In this document: one piece after another, positions 15,164-22,596 of the stretch | Position numbering within the stretch: position 1 is the first letter of the stretch | Layout of the letters: the number at the start of each line of letters is the position of its first letter | Assembly: GCF_002288525.1 (NCBI RefSeq) | Contig: NZ_CP023067.1 | Coordinates: 1,178,001 to 1,242,000, forward strand | Origin: Sinorhizobium sojae CCBAU 05684 | GTDB taxonomy: Bacteria > Pseudomonadota > Alphaproteobacteria > Rhizobiales > Rhizobiaceae | DNA: 64,000 nucleotides | Direction: 5' to 3' | Notes under the pieces: model-generated | The model's input: the letters and a program-made list of their open reading frames with translations, nothing else | Told to the model about the DNA's origin: nothing | Database searches by the model: none | Made by a program: the position numbers and the translations under genes

Positions 15164-17245
15164 CTAACCTGGCTGCGCCGAAGGGTGGGGCATCAACACC
15201 TGCCGCGTGACCACCGCTCCCAGCAGGGCGATACCGATGATCGTGGCAGCCAGATCGGGCGCGATGAGCAGCAGCGCCGCGACCACAAGCAGTAGCCGCT
15301 CGATCAGGTAGAGCGGTCCGCGGAGCCAATTGGTGATCGCGGCCGACAGGGCGAGTATGCCGAGCATCGCTCCGCCGGCTGCGAGAACGAAGGCTGGAAC
15401 GGTGAACTGCGGCGTGACGATCAGCAGCGCGGGTGAGAACACGAAAACGAAGGGTACCAGCGCCTTGCCCATGCTCAAGCGGAAGGCGGTGTTCCCGGCC
15501 CGGAAGGCGTTCGCTCCCGCGATGCCTGAGGCGGCATATGCGGCTAGCGCAACCGGCGGTGTCACGTCCGCGAGTACCCCGTAGTAGAAGACGAAAAAAT
15601 GCGCGACGAGCGGTTCCACCCCCAGCATGCCAAGAATCGGCGCGGCCACCGCCACCATGATGATGTAGTTGGCCGTGGTCGGGATGCCGCAACCCATCAG
15701 CACGCAGACGACCGCCGTGATCATCAGGGTGAAGAGCAATGTGATCGCTTGCACGCCCATCAGTTCGAACGGCAGGATCGACAGCAGGCCGAACACGGAC
15801 GCCGCCCAGCCGCTTGCAAGACTGGTGACCATGAAGGCGATTTTGAAGCCCACGCCGGTCAGCGTCACAATCCCGATAATAATGCCCACAAGCGCTGCCG
15901 CCGCCGTGACAGACAGTGACTGCTTCGCCCCGAGGACAAAGCCCTCCCACACACCGAACGCGGCGTCACGTAATCCCTCCGACACGCCATGCGCACGCAC
16001 CGACTGGATGACGAGTACGAATAGACAGGCAACGATGGCCCAGAACGCCGACAGGAACGGTGTCCGTCCGCTCATCAGCATCAGGATGAGAAGAATTAGC
16101 GGCAGGACCGACAGCCAGCCCTCGCGGATGACCTTGAGGGCGTTCGGCAGTTCCTCCTTCGTAAGGCCCCGCAGGCCGAGGCGCTTCGCCTCCAAATGCA
16201 CCTGCAGCAGCACGCCGAAGAAATGCATGAACGCGGGCACGATCGCGGCCAGGAGAATCGTGGTCAGCGGCAGGCCGAGATATTCGATCATCAGGAAGGC
16301 CACCGCCCCCATTACAGGCGGCGTGATCTGACCGCCGGTCGAGGAGGCGGCCTCTACCGCCGCCGCGAAATGTCGCGGATAGCCGATGCGGATCATCGCC
16401 GGTATGGTCAGCGCGCCGGTTGTCACCGTGTTCGCGATCGATGAGCCGGAGATCGAGCCGAGCAGTGCCGAGGACACCACAGATACCTTCGCCGGTCCCC
16501 CCGCGAAGCGCCCGGTCAGCGCTGTTGCCACGTCGATGAACAATTGGCCAAGCCCGATCCGCGTCGCCATCACGCCGAACAGCACGAAATGGAAGACATA
16601 AGTGGCGATCACTCCGAGCGCGGTGCCGTAGATCCCCTGCGAGGTCAGGTAGAGGTGGTTGACGATATCCGACCAGCTCGCCCCCGGATGCACGAGTATG
16701 CCCGGCATTGACTGGCCGAAGTAGGCATAACCCATAAACAGAATTGCAATCACCGGCAGTGGCCATCCCATCGAGCGGCGCACCGCCTCCAGCAGGACCA
16801 GGATAAGTACGCTGCCCATCGCCAAATCGAGCGGCAGCGGATTGCCGACGCGGAAGGCAAGCTGATCGTAGATCCACGGCACATACAGCGATGTGACCGC
16901 CGCTGCGATGGCCAGCAGCCAGTCGGCCAGCGGCAGGCCGAGGGGGGCCAGCGGTCCCGGTTTCGTGTTACGCCTCCCGAAGGCCGAAAAACTGAGGAAG
17001 ACGAGCGACAGCGTCACCGCCATATGCAGCCCACGATGAATGGTCGATCGCGGGATCCCGAAACCGGCCGTGTAGAAATGGTAGCAGGACAGCAGGAACA
17101 GCAAGACCCCGGACAATATTGTCAGGGCCTGCCCGAGATTGCGGAACCGCAGTTCCGGATCGAACTTCTCCTCAAGTGCCTGCAGCTCTTCAGCTGTCAG
17201 GGATTTCGTCCCTGCCGTTCTTTCATCGTGATCTGGCGCGGTCAT
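15164..17245 (-). CDS. TRAP-TAXI transporter, fused small and large permease
   Basis: The 693-residue membrane protein combines the small (DctQ-like, roughly residues 35-200) and large (DctM-like, about 200-640) TRAP permease domains in one chain, as is usual for TAXI-type systems. Large-domain signatures are present: GLGQLFIDVATALTGRFAGGPAKVSVVSSALLGSISGSSIANTVTTG and QITPPVMGAVAFLMIEYLG. It works with the periplasmic binding protein encoded just upstream (17317-18327) and takes up an organic anion using the Na+ or proton gradient. The substrate is not deducible. A 71-bp gap between the two genes contains a stable hairpin at 17269-17298. Confidence 0.93.
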   Translation of the reverse strand: MTAPDHDERTAGTKSLTAEELQALEEKFDPELRFRNLGQALTILSGVLLFLLSCYHFYTAGFGIPRSTIHRGLHMAVTLSLVFLSFSAFGRRNTKPGPLAPLGLPLADWLLAIAAAVTSLYVPWIYDQLAFRVGNPLPLDLAMGSVLILVLLEAVRRSMGWPLPVIAILFMGYAYFGQSMPGILVHPGASWSDIVNHLYLTSQGIYGTALGVIATYVFHFVLFGVMATRIGLGQLFIDVATALTGRFAGGPAKVSVVSSALLGSISGSSIANTVTTGALTIPAMIRIGYPRHFAAAVEAASSTGGQITPPVMGAVAFLMIEYLGLPLTTILLAAIVPAFMHFFGVLLQVHLEAKRLGLRGLTKEELPNALKVIREGWLSVLPLILLILMLMSGRTPFLSAFWAIVACLFVLVIQSVRAHGVSEGLRDAAFGVWEGFVLGAKQSLSVTAAAALVGIIIGIVTLTGVGFKIAFMVTSLASGWAASVFGLLSILPFELMGVQAITLLFTLMITAVVCVLMGCGIPTTANYIIMVAVAAPILGMLGVEPLVAHFFVFYYGVLADVTPPVALAAYAASGIAGANAFRAGNTAFRLSMGKALVPFVFVFSPALLIVTPQFTVPAFVLAAGGAMLGILALSAAITNWLRGPLYLIERLLLVVAALLLIAPDLAATIIGIALLGAVVTRQVLMPHPSAQPG

Positions 17246-17268
17246 TGTACCCCTTGTCGGTTACCGGG

Positions 17269-17298
17269 GGGAGCGGACCGCCATGGTCGCCCGCTCCC
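17269..17298 (-). promoter_or_regulatory. intercistronic hairpin after the TAXI binding-protein gene
   Basis: An 8-bp stem GGGAGCGG / CCGCTCCC closes a 14-nt loop between the two TRAP genes, immediately downstream of the binding-protein stop. There is no T-run, so partial attenuation or mRNA stabilisation favouring the binding protein is more likely than full termination. Confidence 0.5.
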
Positions 17299-17316
17299 GC
17301 TAGTCAATCCTGGCGT

Positions 17317-18327
17317 TTACTTCAGCGCCCCGATTTCCTTGTAGTACTTCTCTGCGCCCGGGTGGAACGGAATGCCGACGCCGGCCGTTGCATTCTCGGC
17401 ACGGATGAGCTTGCCCTTGGCATGGCCCGCATCGAACATCTTGCGGGTATTGTCGTTCCAGAGCGCCTTGGTGATGTTGTAGATCAGCTCTTCCGGCTGG
17501 TCCGCGCTGGTCACCCATTGCGCGCCGACCGAGAGCGTCTGCACATCGGTCGCCTGTCCCTCGTAGGTACCCGCCGGGACGGTATCCGTCGCAAAGAAGC
17601 TGTATTGCGCCCGGATCTTGTCTGCTCCCTCGCCCACGATCGGGATGAGCTTCACCTTATGCTGGCTCGCCAGTTCAGCAATCGCACCGGCCGGATAGCC
17701 GCCCACGAAGAAGAAGGCATCCATGGCGCCATCGCGCATCCGGTCAGCCGCCTGGTCAGGCTTGAGGAATTCCGGCGTGATGTCGGATTCGCTCAGACCG
17801 AACGCTTCCAGCACGATGCGTGCGTCAACCAGGGTGCCAGAACCCGGCTCGTCGAGCGACACGCGCTTGCCTTTCAGATCTGCCACACTTTCGATACCGG
17901 CATCGGCTCTTGCCACCAGATGCAGGCTCTCGGGATAGAGATTCGCGATCATACGCAGCTTGTCGGCAGGGGGCTGGTCTTCCCACAGACCTGTGCCGGT
18001 CTGTGCCCAAGTAGCCACGTCGGCCTGTGAAAATCCGCTTTCCAGCGAACCGCCCATGATCGCATTGATATTGCCGACCGATCCATTCGAGGCCACCGCC
18101 GTCGCGACCAGACCCGGCACGCCGCAGGATCCACCCTCTTCGCAGGGACGCGAGCCGGGTGGGTTGGAAATCGCATTCGCAATAAGCCCGCCGATCGGGT
18201 AATAGGTGCCGGCGGTTCCGCCGGTACCTATGCGGAAGAAGGCCATTTCTTGGGCCGTAGTCGCGCCCGCCGCCAGTCCGATTGCAAGCGCAAGGCCGGT
18301 CAGCAATTTGAAACGATTGAACATCAT
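17317..18327 (-). CDS. TAXI family TRAP transporter solute-binding protein
   Basis: The 336-residue protein has a signal peptide (FKLLTGLALAIGLAAGATTAQE, cleaved at about 25) and the TAXI-family fold: FRIGTGGTAGTYYPIGGLIANAIS, then PCEEGGSCGVPG with the two cysteines common in the family, and VSLDEPGSGT. It captures an organic solute in the periplasm and delivers it to the fused permease encoded downstream. TAXI proteins are linked to glutamate, succinate or other carboxylates in a few cases only, so the ligand is unknown here. Two adjacent ATG codons (18327, 18324) are possible; GAGGAG lies just before them. Confidence 0.93.
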   Translation of the reverse strand: MMFNRFKLLTGLALAIGLAAGATTAQEMAFFRIGTGGTAGTYYPIGGLIANAISNPPGSRPCEEGGSCGVPGLVATAVASNGSVGNINAIMGGSLESGFSQADVATWAQTGTGLWEDQPPADKLRMIANLYPESLHLVARADAGIESVADLKGKRVSLDEPGSGTLVDARIVLEAFGLSESDITPEFLKPDQAADRMRDGAMDAFFFVGGYPAGAIAELASQHKVKLIPIVGEGADKIRAQYSFFATDTVPAGTYEGQATDVQTLSVGAQWVTSADQPEELIYNITKALWNDNTRKMFDAGHAKGKLIRAENATAGVGIPFHPGAEKYYKEIGALK

Positions 18328-18876
18328 TTACTCCTCTGGTGGCGTTTCATCCCAACCCTAACCCCAAAGACAGGCGGAGGGAAACTCGTCAGTTGTCTGC
18401 CGACGGCCCTGTTCCGCCGTCAAATAGCAGAAGGCAGCTTGCGGATCGTGCAGACCACTCTGCCGCCGCCGCATGTAACCTATTGCACCGCCTTTCTGGC
18501 ATAGCGCGCATCGCTGGGCGAACTGCTCGCCCCGATTGCTCGCCGCTGCTGCAGATTGTGACCGCACAGCACCCTCCGTCAGGCCCAGCGCCTACATTGA
18601 TCGCAGCTTGCCAGTGATCATGACGCGCGGTGACATAGCGTAAAAGGAAGATATAACAAGTCGAGCGGACCCGAGCCTGTGTAGCACCAGGCAGTGCGGC
18701 TCGCCGTCTGATGATACCAGAGGTCCCGGCCTGCCGCCCAGCCGACCTTGCCGCCTGTGCGGCGCACGACCAGCACGTCGCTCACTAGGACGTGTTGCCT
18801 GGCGGGGCGATGTCGATCGCCCTGTAGGCGCTCTTCTTGGTCGGCACTCGCTTCCCGCGCGCCTATAGCCGCCGCA
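18328..18876. other. gene-free region upstream of the TRAP genes
   Basis: In 549 bp I find no supportable gene. A minus-strand open frame continues to 18618, overlapping the end of the PilZ gene in another frame, but has no start, signal or recognisable family. The region must hold the TRAP promoter. The stretch 18640-18870 may be decayed coding sequence. Confidence 0.4.
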
Positions 18877-19488
18877 TCAAAGGAATTCGGTAAGAGCTTC
18901 GCGGGATTGGATGCCGGAGAACTCGATGGCGACGCCTTCCTGGAAGTGGCGGACGATCCGGCCCCGCATATTGCTGCCAAGTCTGACGGAAGTGCCGATG
19001 GCGGGGCGGAGCTCGATATCGATCGCAGCGCCTGACAGCGAGAGGTCGATGATCCGGCAGCGGTATTTCTCGCCGGTGTCTACCGTAAGCTCAGTCAGCG
19101 TCTTGCGCGGCGCAAGCCGGTCGTGGCGCCGGTCCTCGGGCAGGCCGAGTTCGTGCTTGTTGGCAATCCAGGTGAGCTGCGCCGCAAGCTTCTCGCGCTT
19201 GCGCTCCGTGGCATTGAGCTGAATGACGAATGCATCCTCGGCAAGCCGCGAGACGGTGCCTTCGAGCCTGCCGAGATGATCGATATAGGCAATGATGCGC
19301 TCGCCGGTGCGCGGCCGTGCCGCCGTTGAAAAGAGCACATCCCCCGGCGACATGTCGATGACGGTGCAATCATATTCATCGCGATTGGCAAGCATCAGCC
19401 GTCCCGAAAGGTTCACCGAGACGCGCTGGAAGACGCTCTCCTGGTGTGGTTTCGTACCGCCGTTTTGTGCGTGCTGAAACGAGAACAT
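18877..19488 (-). CDS. PilZ domain protein
   Basis: The 203-residue protein contains a C-terminal PilZ domain (about residues 115-203) with the c-di-GMP-binding signatures RLAPR (RxxxR) and DLSLSGAAI (DxSxxG), and ends VAIEFSGIQ. The N-terminal half (about 15-100) repeats the fold in degenerate form: [11 protein letters not shown] and [11 protein letters not shown], without a full RxxxR. PilZ proteins bind cyclic di-GMP and control motility, exopolysaccharide or cell envelope functions. The partner is not identifiable from the neighbours. The ATG at 19488 is used; a GTG two codons earlier (19494) is equally possible. Confidence 0.88.
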   Translation of the reverse strand: MFSFQHAQNGGTKPHQESVFQRVSVNLSGRLMLANRDEYDCTVIDMSPGDVLFSTAARPRTGERIIAYIDHLGRLEGTVSRLAEDAFVIQLNATERKREKLAAQLTWIANKHELGLPEDRRHDRLAPRKTLTELTVDTGEKYRCRIIDLSLSGAAIDIELRPAIGTSVRLGSNMRGRIVRHFQEGVAIEFSGIQSREALTEFL

Positions 19489-19579
19489 GGTCACTCTGCG
19501 ATCGACGTATCCTTACACGCGCTAGTATAGCCCTAGCCGGTTAATAGAAGGTTGGTCGCTGAAGCGATTCTGTACCGAT

Positions 19580-20188
19580 TTAATCGCGGCGGTCGCCATT
19601 GAGGACACGCAACTGCAGCGTCCGGCGACGCCCGTCCACGACTCCGACGCTCGTGGCGGCAGGGTGAACGTCCACGTCGTTGCGTGACATGTCGCTGAGG
19701 GGAGGGAGAACGCGGAGGTCGGTTGTGATGAGTGCGGTTATTGGCGACATACGCAACCATTGAGGGCGTGTCAGCGGCGACAAGGCTCCGAGCAGCCGGT
19801 CATTCTTGCCGTCCGCGGAGGCGAGGGGTGCAAGCAGCAGCTCCAGGTCGAGCGTCTCGCCAGCGGCCGTCCTACAGAAGGCGGTAAGGAGCATTGGCGA
19901 GCATTCCGCCATCACCCGCCCGGCGACCTCGTCGATCTCCGCCCCTTCCGCCTCCTGCCAGAGCGCTGAAAACGGCTGATCGCGCAACTCGCCCCCGAAA
20001 AGCGTGCAGATGCGGGTGCCGGCGAGTCGGAAGCGAATGGTGCCGTCAGGCCGCCTCTGCAGGATAAAGACGTCTGGTAGCAGCGACCGAATGTCACCGG
20101 GCGCGATTTCGTCGCGTCGGGGGAGGTTGCGATCGCCCCGAGTTGCGTTCCAATAACGGAACAGCTCAATGGACGTTTTGCTGCGCAT
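19580..20188 (-). CDS. PAS_5 domain protein
   Basis: The 202-residue protein belongs to the alphaproteobacterial PAS_5 family. The PAS-like region spans about residues 5-150 and contains the typical start SIELFRYWNATRGDRNLPRRDEIAP, LLPDVFILQR, FRLAGTRICTLFGGELRDQPF and LLLAPL. The C-terminal tail is short and arginine-rich. There is no output domain, so it could act as a small sensory or adaptor protein. Its ligand and partner are unknown. It is preceded by a stretch with a near-match to the CtrA box (TTAA-N7-TTTA at about 20303-20317), which might tie it to the cell cycle, but that is weak evidence. Confidence 0.85.
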   Translation of the reverse strand: MRSKTSIELFRYWNATRGDRNLPRRDEIAPGDIRSLLPDVFILQRRPDGTIRFRLAGTRICTLFGGELRDQPFSALWQEAEGAEIDEVAGRVMAECSPMLLTAFCRTAAGETLDLELLLAPLASADGKNDRLLGALSPLTRPQWLRMSPITALITTDLRVLPPLSDMSRNDVDVHPAATSVGVVDGRRRTLQLRVLNGDRRD

Positions 20189-20532
20189 GCCCTTGTGTCC
20201 TCATGACGTGGGCGGCGTGCTGTTTCAATTCGATACAGCCGAGCGCCTCAGGCGTGATCCTACGGAGAACGAAGCGATTTTCGTGCCACGCGGAAATTAA
20301 GGTTAACGATTAGTTTAGATTGCGTGCGCGGCGGCGTGTTGGCATTGCTTGTCCATCACTTCACGAAGCGTTGCTTCGGCACATCGATTGGAGCCCGGTG
20401 ATTGGGTCAGGCCGTTCAGCTTTTTTGCTGGACGGCCTTTTTTCCTTTGCTTATGCCTTTGCTGCCCTCCAAGCAGCGCCATTGCCGCAACTCCGGTCGC
20501 AGGCGGGCCGCGCATTGATAGGAAGAGAAGCC
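20189..20532. other. non-coding stretch, candidate small RNA ending at 20443
   Basis: This 344 bp region between the divergent PAS_5 and rhomboid genes has no supported gene. On the plus strand it contains a hairpin CGAAGC-GTT-GCTTCG at about 20364-20378 and a strong intrinsic terminator at 20410-20443. No plus-strand gene precedes the terminator, because the PAS_5 gene runs the other way. A transcript of about 100-150 nt starting near 20290-20330 would explain it. No promoter is clear and no known sRNA family is recognised. Confidence 0.45.
20410..20443 (+). terminator. intrinsic terminator with no upstream gene
   Basis: An 11-bp stem (GGCCGTTCAGC / GCTGGACGGCC, one G-U pair) encloses a loop of six T and is followed by six T residues. 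It lies about 90 bp before the rhomboid start and points the same way. Confidence 0.8.
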
Positions 20533-21264
20533 ATGGAACGAGATCAGTCGGCAACGCCGGTCGAAGCGGATGCCGAGAGTGCGGCCGAACGCCGTCGCGA
20601 GCCTGCCTTCAATCTTCCGGCGAGCCTGACCGGCATTCTTCTCTTCCTCGTTACGGTGCATGCGTTGCGGACCTATGTCCTGTCCGCCGCAGTCGACGAG
20701 GAGTTGATCCTCAACTTTGCCTTCCTCCCGGTGCGCTACACGATTCCGCTCGACACCCAGGGGCTCGCCTGGTTGTGGACGCCTGTGACCTATTCCTTTC
20801 TCCACGGGAGTTGGGAGCACCTGATCTTCAACATCTTCTGGATGGTCGCCTTCGGCGCGCCAGTCGTACGGCGTATCGGGCCTGCACGCCTGGCTGCCTT
20901 CTGGTGCCTCGCGGCGGCAGCATCCGTCGCCCTGCACGTGGTGTTCCATTGGGGGGAGCTGGCCATTGTGGTCGGCGCTTCGGGGGTCGTCTCCGGCTTC
21001 ATGGGCGCGGCGGTGCGATTCGTGTTTTCGCCGAGCGGGCGCATCAGCCGCCAGTTCGCGCATCTCAACCGCCGGCTTTCGCTGACGGAGACCCTTGCCA
21101 ATCGGTCGGCCCTGGTCTTCACCGGCATCTGGTTCCTCACCAATTTCCTGGTCGGCCTCGGTTTGTTTTCCGCGGGCGGCATGGGCAGCATCGCCTGGGA
21201 AGCGCATATCGGCGGCTTCCTGTTCGGCTTCTTCCTGTTCGGATGGTTCGACCCGCGCCGCTGA
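20533..21264 (+). CDS. rhomboid family intramembrane serine protease
   Basis: The 243-residue protein has six or seven predicted membrane helices and the rhomboid catalytic dyad: Ser150 in GASGVVSGFMGA and His225 in WEAHIGGFLFGF. The L1-loop-type segment and the HGSWEHLIFNIFWM helix with conserved His and Asn are also present. It would cleave transmembrane segments of substrate proteins within the inner membrane; substrates are unknown. The start at 20533 follows GGAAGAGAAG. Longer in-frame starts pass through the terminator at 20410-20443 and are excluded on that ground. Confidence 0.92.
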   Translation: MERDQSATPVEADAESAAERRREPAFNLPASLTGILLFLVTVHALRTYVLSAAVDEELILNFAFLPVRYTIPLDTQGLAWLWTPVTYSFLHGSWEHLIFNIFWMVAFGAPVVRRIGPARLAAFWCLAAAASVALHVVFHWGELAIVVGASGVVSGFMGAAVRFVFSPSGRISRQFAHLNRRLSLTETLANRSALVFTGIWFLTNFLVGLGLFSAGGMGSIAWEAHIGGFLFGFFLFGWFDPRR

Positions 21265-21342
21265 GACTGCCGGCAGTTTCATGCACAAGCGCAGCGTGAC
21301 GCCGGCCTGCGGGAGCCCATCGGGCGGCCGGAAGTTGCCTGC

Positions 21343-21780
21343 CTATTTCGCGGCGTCGAGCCGGTCGATCGCCTGGACATTGGCTGCCGACGGCCCGCTC
21401 GGGTCGAATTCGGCGGCAAGCCAGATATCGACGATCGATTTCGCCAGTTCCGGTCCTATGACGCGGGCACCCATGGTGATGATCTGCGCGTTGTTCGACT
21501 TCGCGGCCCTTTCGGCCGAATAGGTATCGTGGGTCAAGGCCGCGCGAATGCCGGGGACTTTGTTCGCCGAGATGCAAACGCCGATGCCGGTTCCGCAGAT
21601 CAGGATGCCACGGTCGTTTTCGCCGACCGCGATCGTCCTCGCCAGGTTCTGTGACAATTCGGCGTAATAGCCCGCCTGGCTGAGATCCCTGACCTGAAGA
21701 TGACTCCGGCCAGCGAGATGGGCGGCGATAACGTCGAGCAACGGCTTGCCGGCACTGTCTGCTCCGATTGCGATTTTCAC
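21343..21780 (-). CDS. RpiB/LacAB family sugar-phosphate isomerase, probable D-erythrulose 4-phosphate isomerase
   Basis: The 145-residue protein is of the RpiB/LacAB family, with the catalytic loop [22 protein letters not shown] (Cys62, Thr64). Two histidines typical of ribose-5-phosphate isomerase B are replaced: the usual DHAG reads DSAG, and the usual HN pair reads SNNAQ. Such changes fit the tetrose-phosphate branch (EryI/DerI type), which interconverts D-erythrulose 4-phosphate and D-erythrose 4-phosphate, better than ribose 5-phosphate isomerase. It is the last gene of the eight-gene minus-strand cluster and lies 48 bp after the TIM paralogue. The substrate assignment is inference from context. 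Confidence 0.85.
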   Translation of the reverse strand: MKIAIGADSAGKPLLDVIAAHLAGRSHLQVRDLSQAGYYAELSQNLARTIAVGENDRGILICGTGIGVCISANKVPGIRAALTHDTYSAERAAKSNNAQIITMGARVIGPELAKSIVDIWLAAEFDPSGPSAANVQAIDRLDAAK

Positions 21781-21828
21781 CGGGTGTTTCCTTTCAACAC
21801 TTGTTCAAGACATCCATCGAATGGCTTC

Positions 21829-22596
21829 TCAGATCGCCCTGGAAACCTGCTGCAGAATGTCGAGGTAGCCGCGGACGTCCCATGCGGCACGGCCGATAAA
21901 CAGACCGCCGATGTGAGGTTGCACGATCAATTCCTCGCAGTTCCCGGGATTGACGCTGCCGCCGTAGAGAACCGGGACGGTGACGCCGAGCGTCGCCTCT
22001 GCCACCTCGGCTATCCGCCTGTGGCGCTCTTCGGCATAGTCGGCGGTGGCTGGAACCCCCTCAGCGCCGATTGCCCAGACCGGTTCGTAGGCGAGCAGCA
22101 CCGGCGCCGCCTTCGCAGCGCCGTCGAGAAGCGCGAATGCGGCCTCGACCTGGCGACAAAGCACGTGATCGGCCTCGCCGGCCTGACGTTCGGCGAGCGT
22201 CTCGCCGATGCAGATTAACGGAATGAGCCCGTGCCGGACCGCAGCCACCGTTTTCAAGCCAACGGTGCGATCGGTCTCGCCGAAATGTGCGCGGCGTTCG
22301 CTGTGGCCGAGTTCGACGATGTCGAGGCCACAGTCCTTCAACATCAGCGGTGAGATTTCGCCGGTCCAGGCGCCGGCATCCTCCCAGTGCATGTTTTGTG
22401 CGCCGACCTTGACGCTCGTCGCCTTCAGCTTCTCCTTCACTTGCCGGACCGCCGTGAATGGCGGAATGACAAAGCGGTGGACGCGGACGTCGCGCGCCGC
22501 ATCGGCGGCAGCGAGGCCCTCGGCGAAGGCCGTTGCCTCCGCCAAGGTCTTGTTCATCTTCCAACTGGTGCCAACCCAAAGCCCCGACTTGCTCAT
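21829..22596 (-). CDS. triosephosphate isomerase paralogue, probable L-erythrulose 1-phosphate isomerase
   Basis: The 255-residue protein is a TIM homologue keeping the catalytic Lys (GTSWKMNK), His (VELGHSERR) and Glu ([11 protein letters not shown]), and the phosphate-binding YGGSVNPGN. Loop 6, normally AIGTGKTATP or similar, reads AIGAEGVPATAD, and the N-terminus GTSWKMNK differs from the usual GNWKMN. A standard tpiA is present at 54483-55253. Paralogues of this type (EryH of Brucella, LerI of mycobacteria) isomerise tetrulose phosphates. Its ATG overlaps the stop of the kinase gene by four bases (ATGA at 22596-22593), so translation is probably coupled. Confidence 0.88.
   Translation of the reverse strand: MSKSGLWVGTSWKMNKTLAEATAFAEGLAAADAARDVRVHRFVIPPFTAVRQVKEKLKATSVKVGAQNMHWEDAGAWTGEISPLMLKDCGLDIVELGHSERRAHFGETDRTVGLKTVAAVRHGLIPLICIGETLAERQAGEADHVLCRQVEAAFALLDGAAKAAPVLLAYEPVWAIGAEGVPATADYAEERHRRIAEVAEATLGVTVPVLYGGSVNPGNCEELIVQPHIGGLFIGRAAWDVRGYLDILQQVSRAI

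Noticed and set aside
18618-18980. Minus-strand open frame overlapping the PilZ gene end
   Set aside because: No start with ribosome-binding site and no family match by eye; kept only as a possible decayed sequence.
20303-20317. CtrA binding site upstream of the PAS_5 gene
   Set aside because: The TTAA-N7-TTTA match is imperfect and such short AT motifs occur by chance in the few AT-rich spacers, so it is not listed as a feature.
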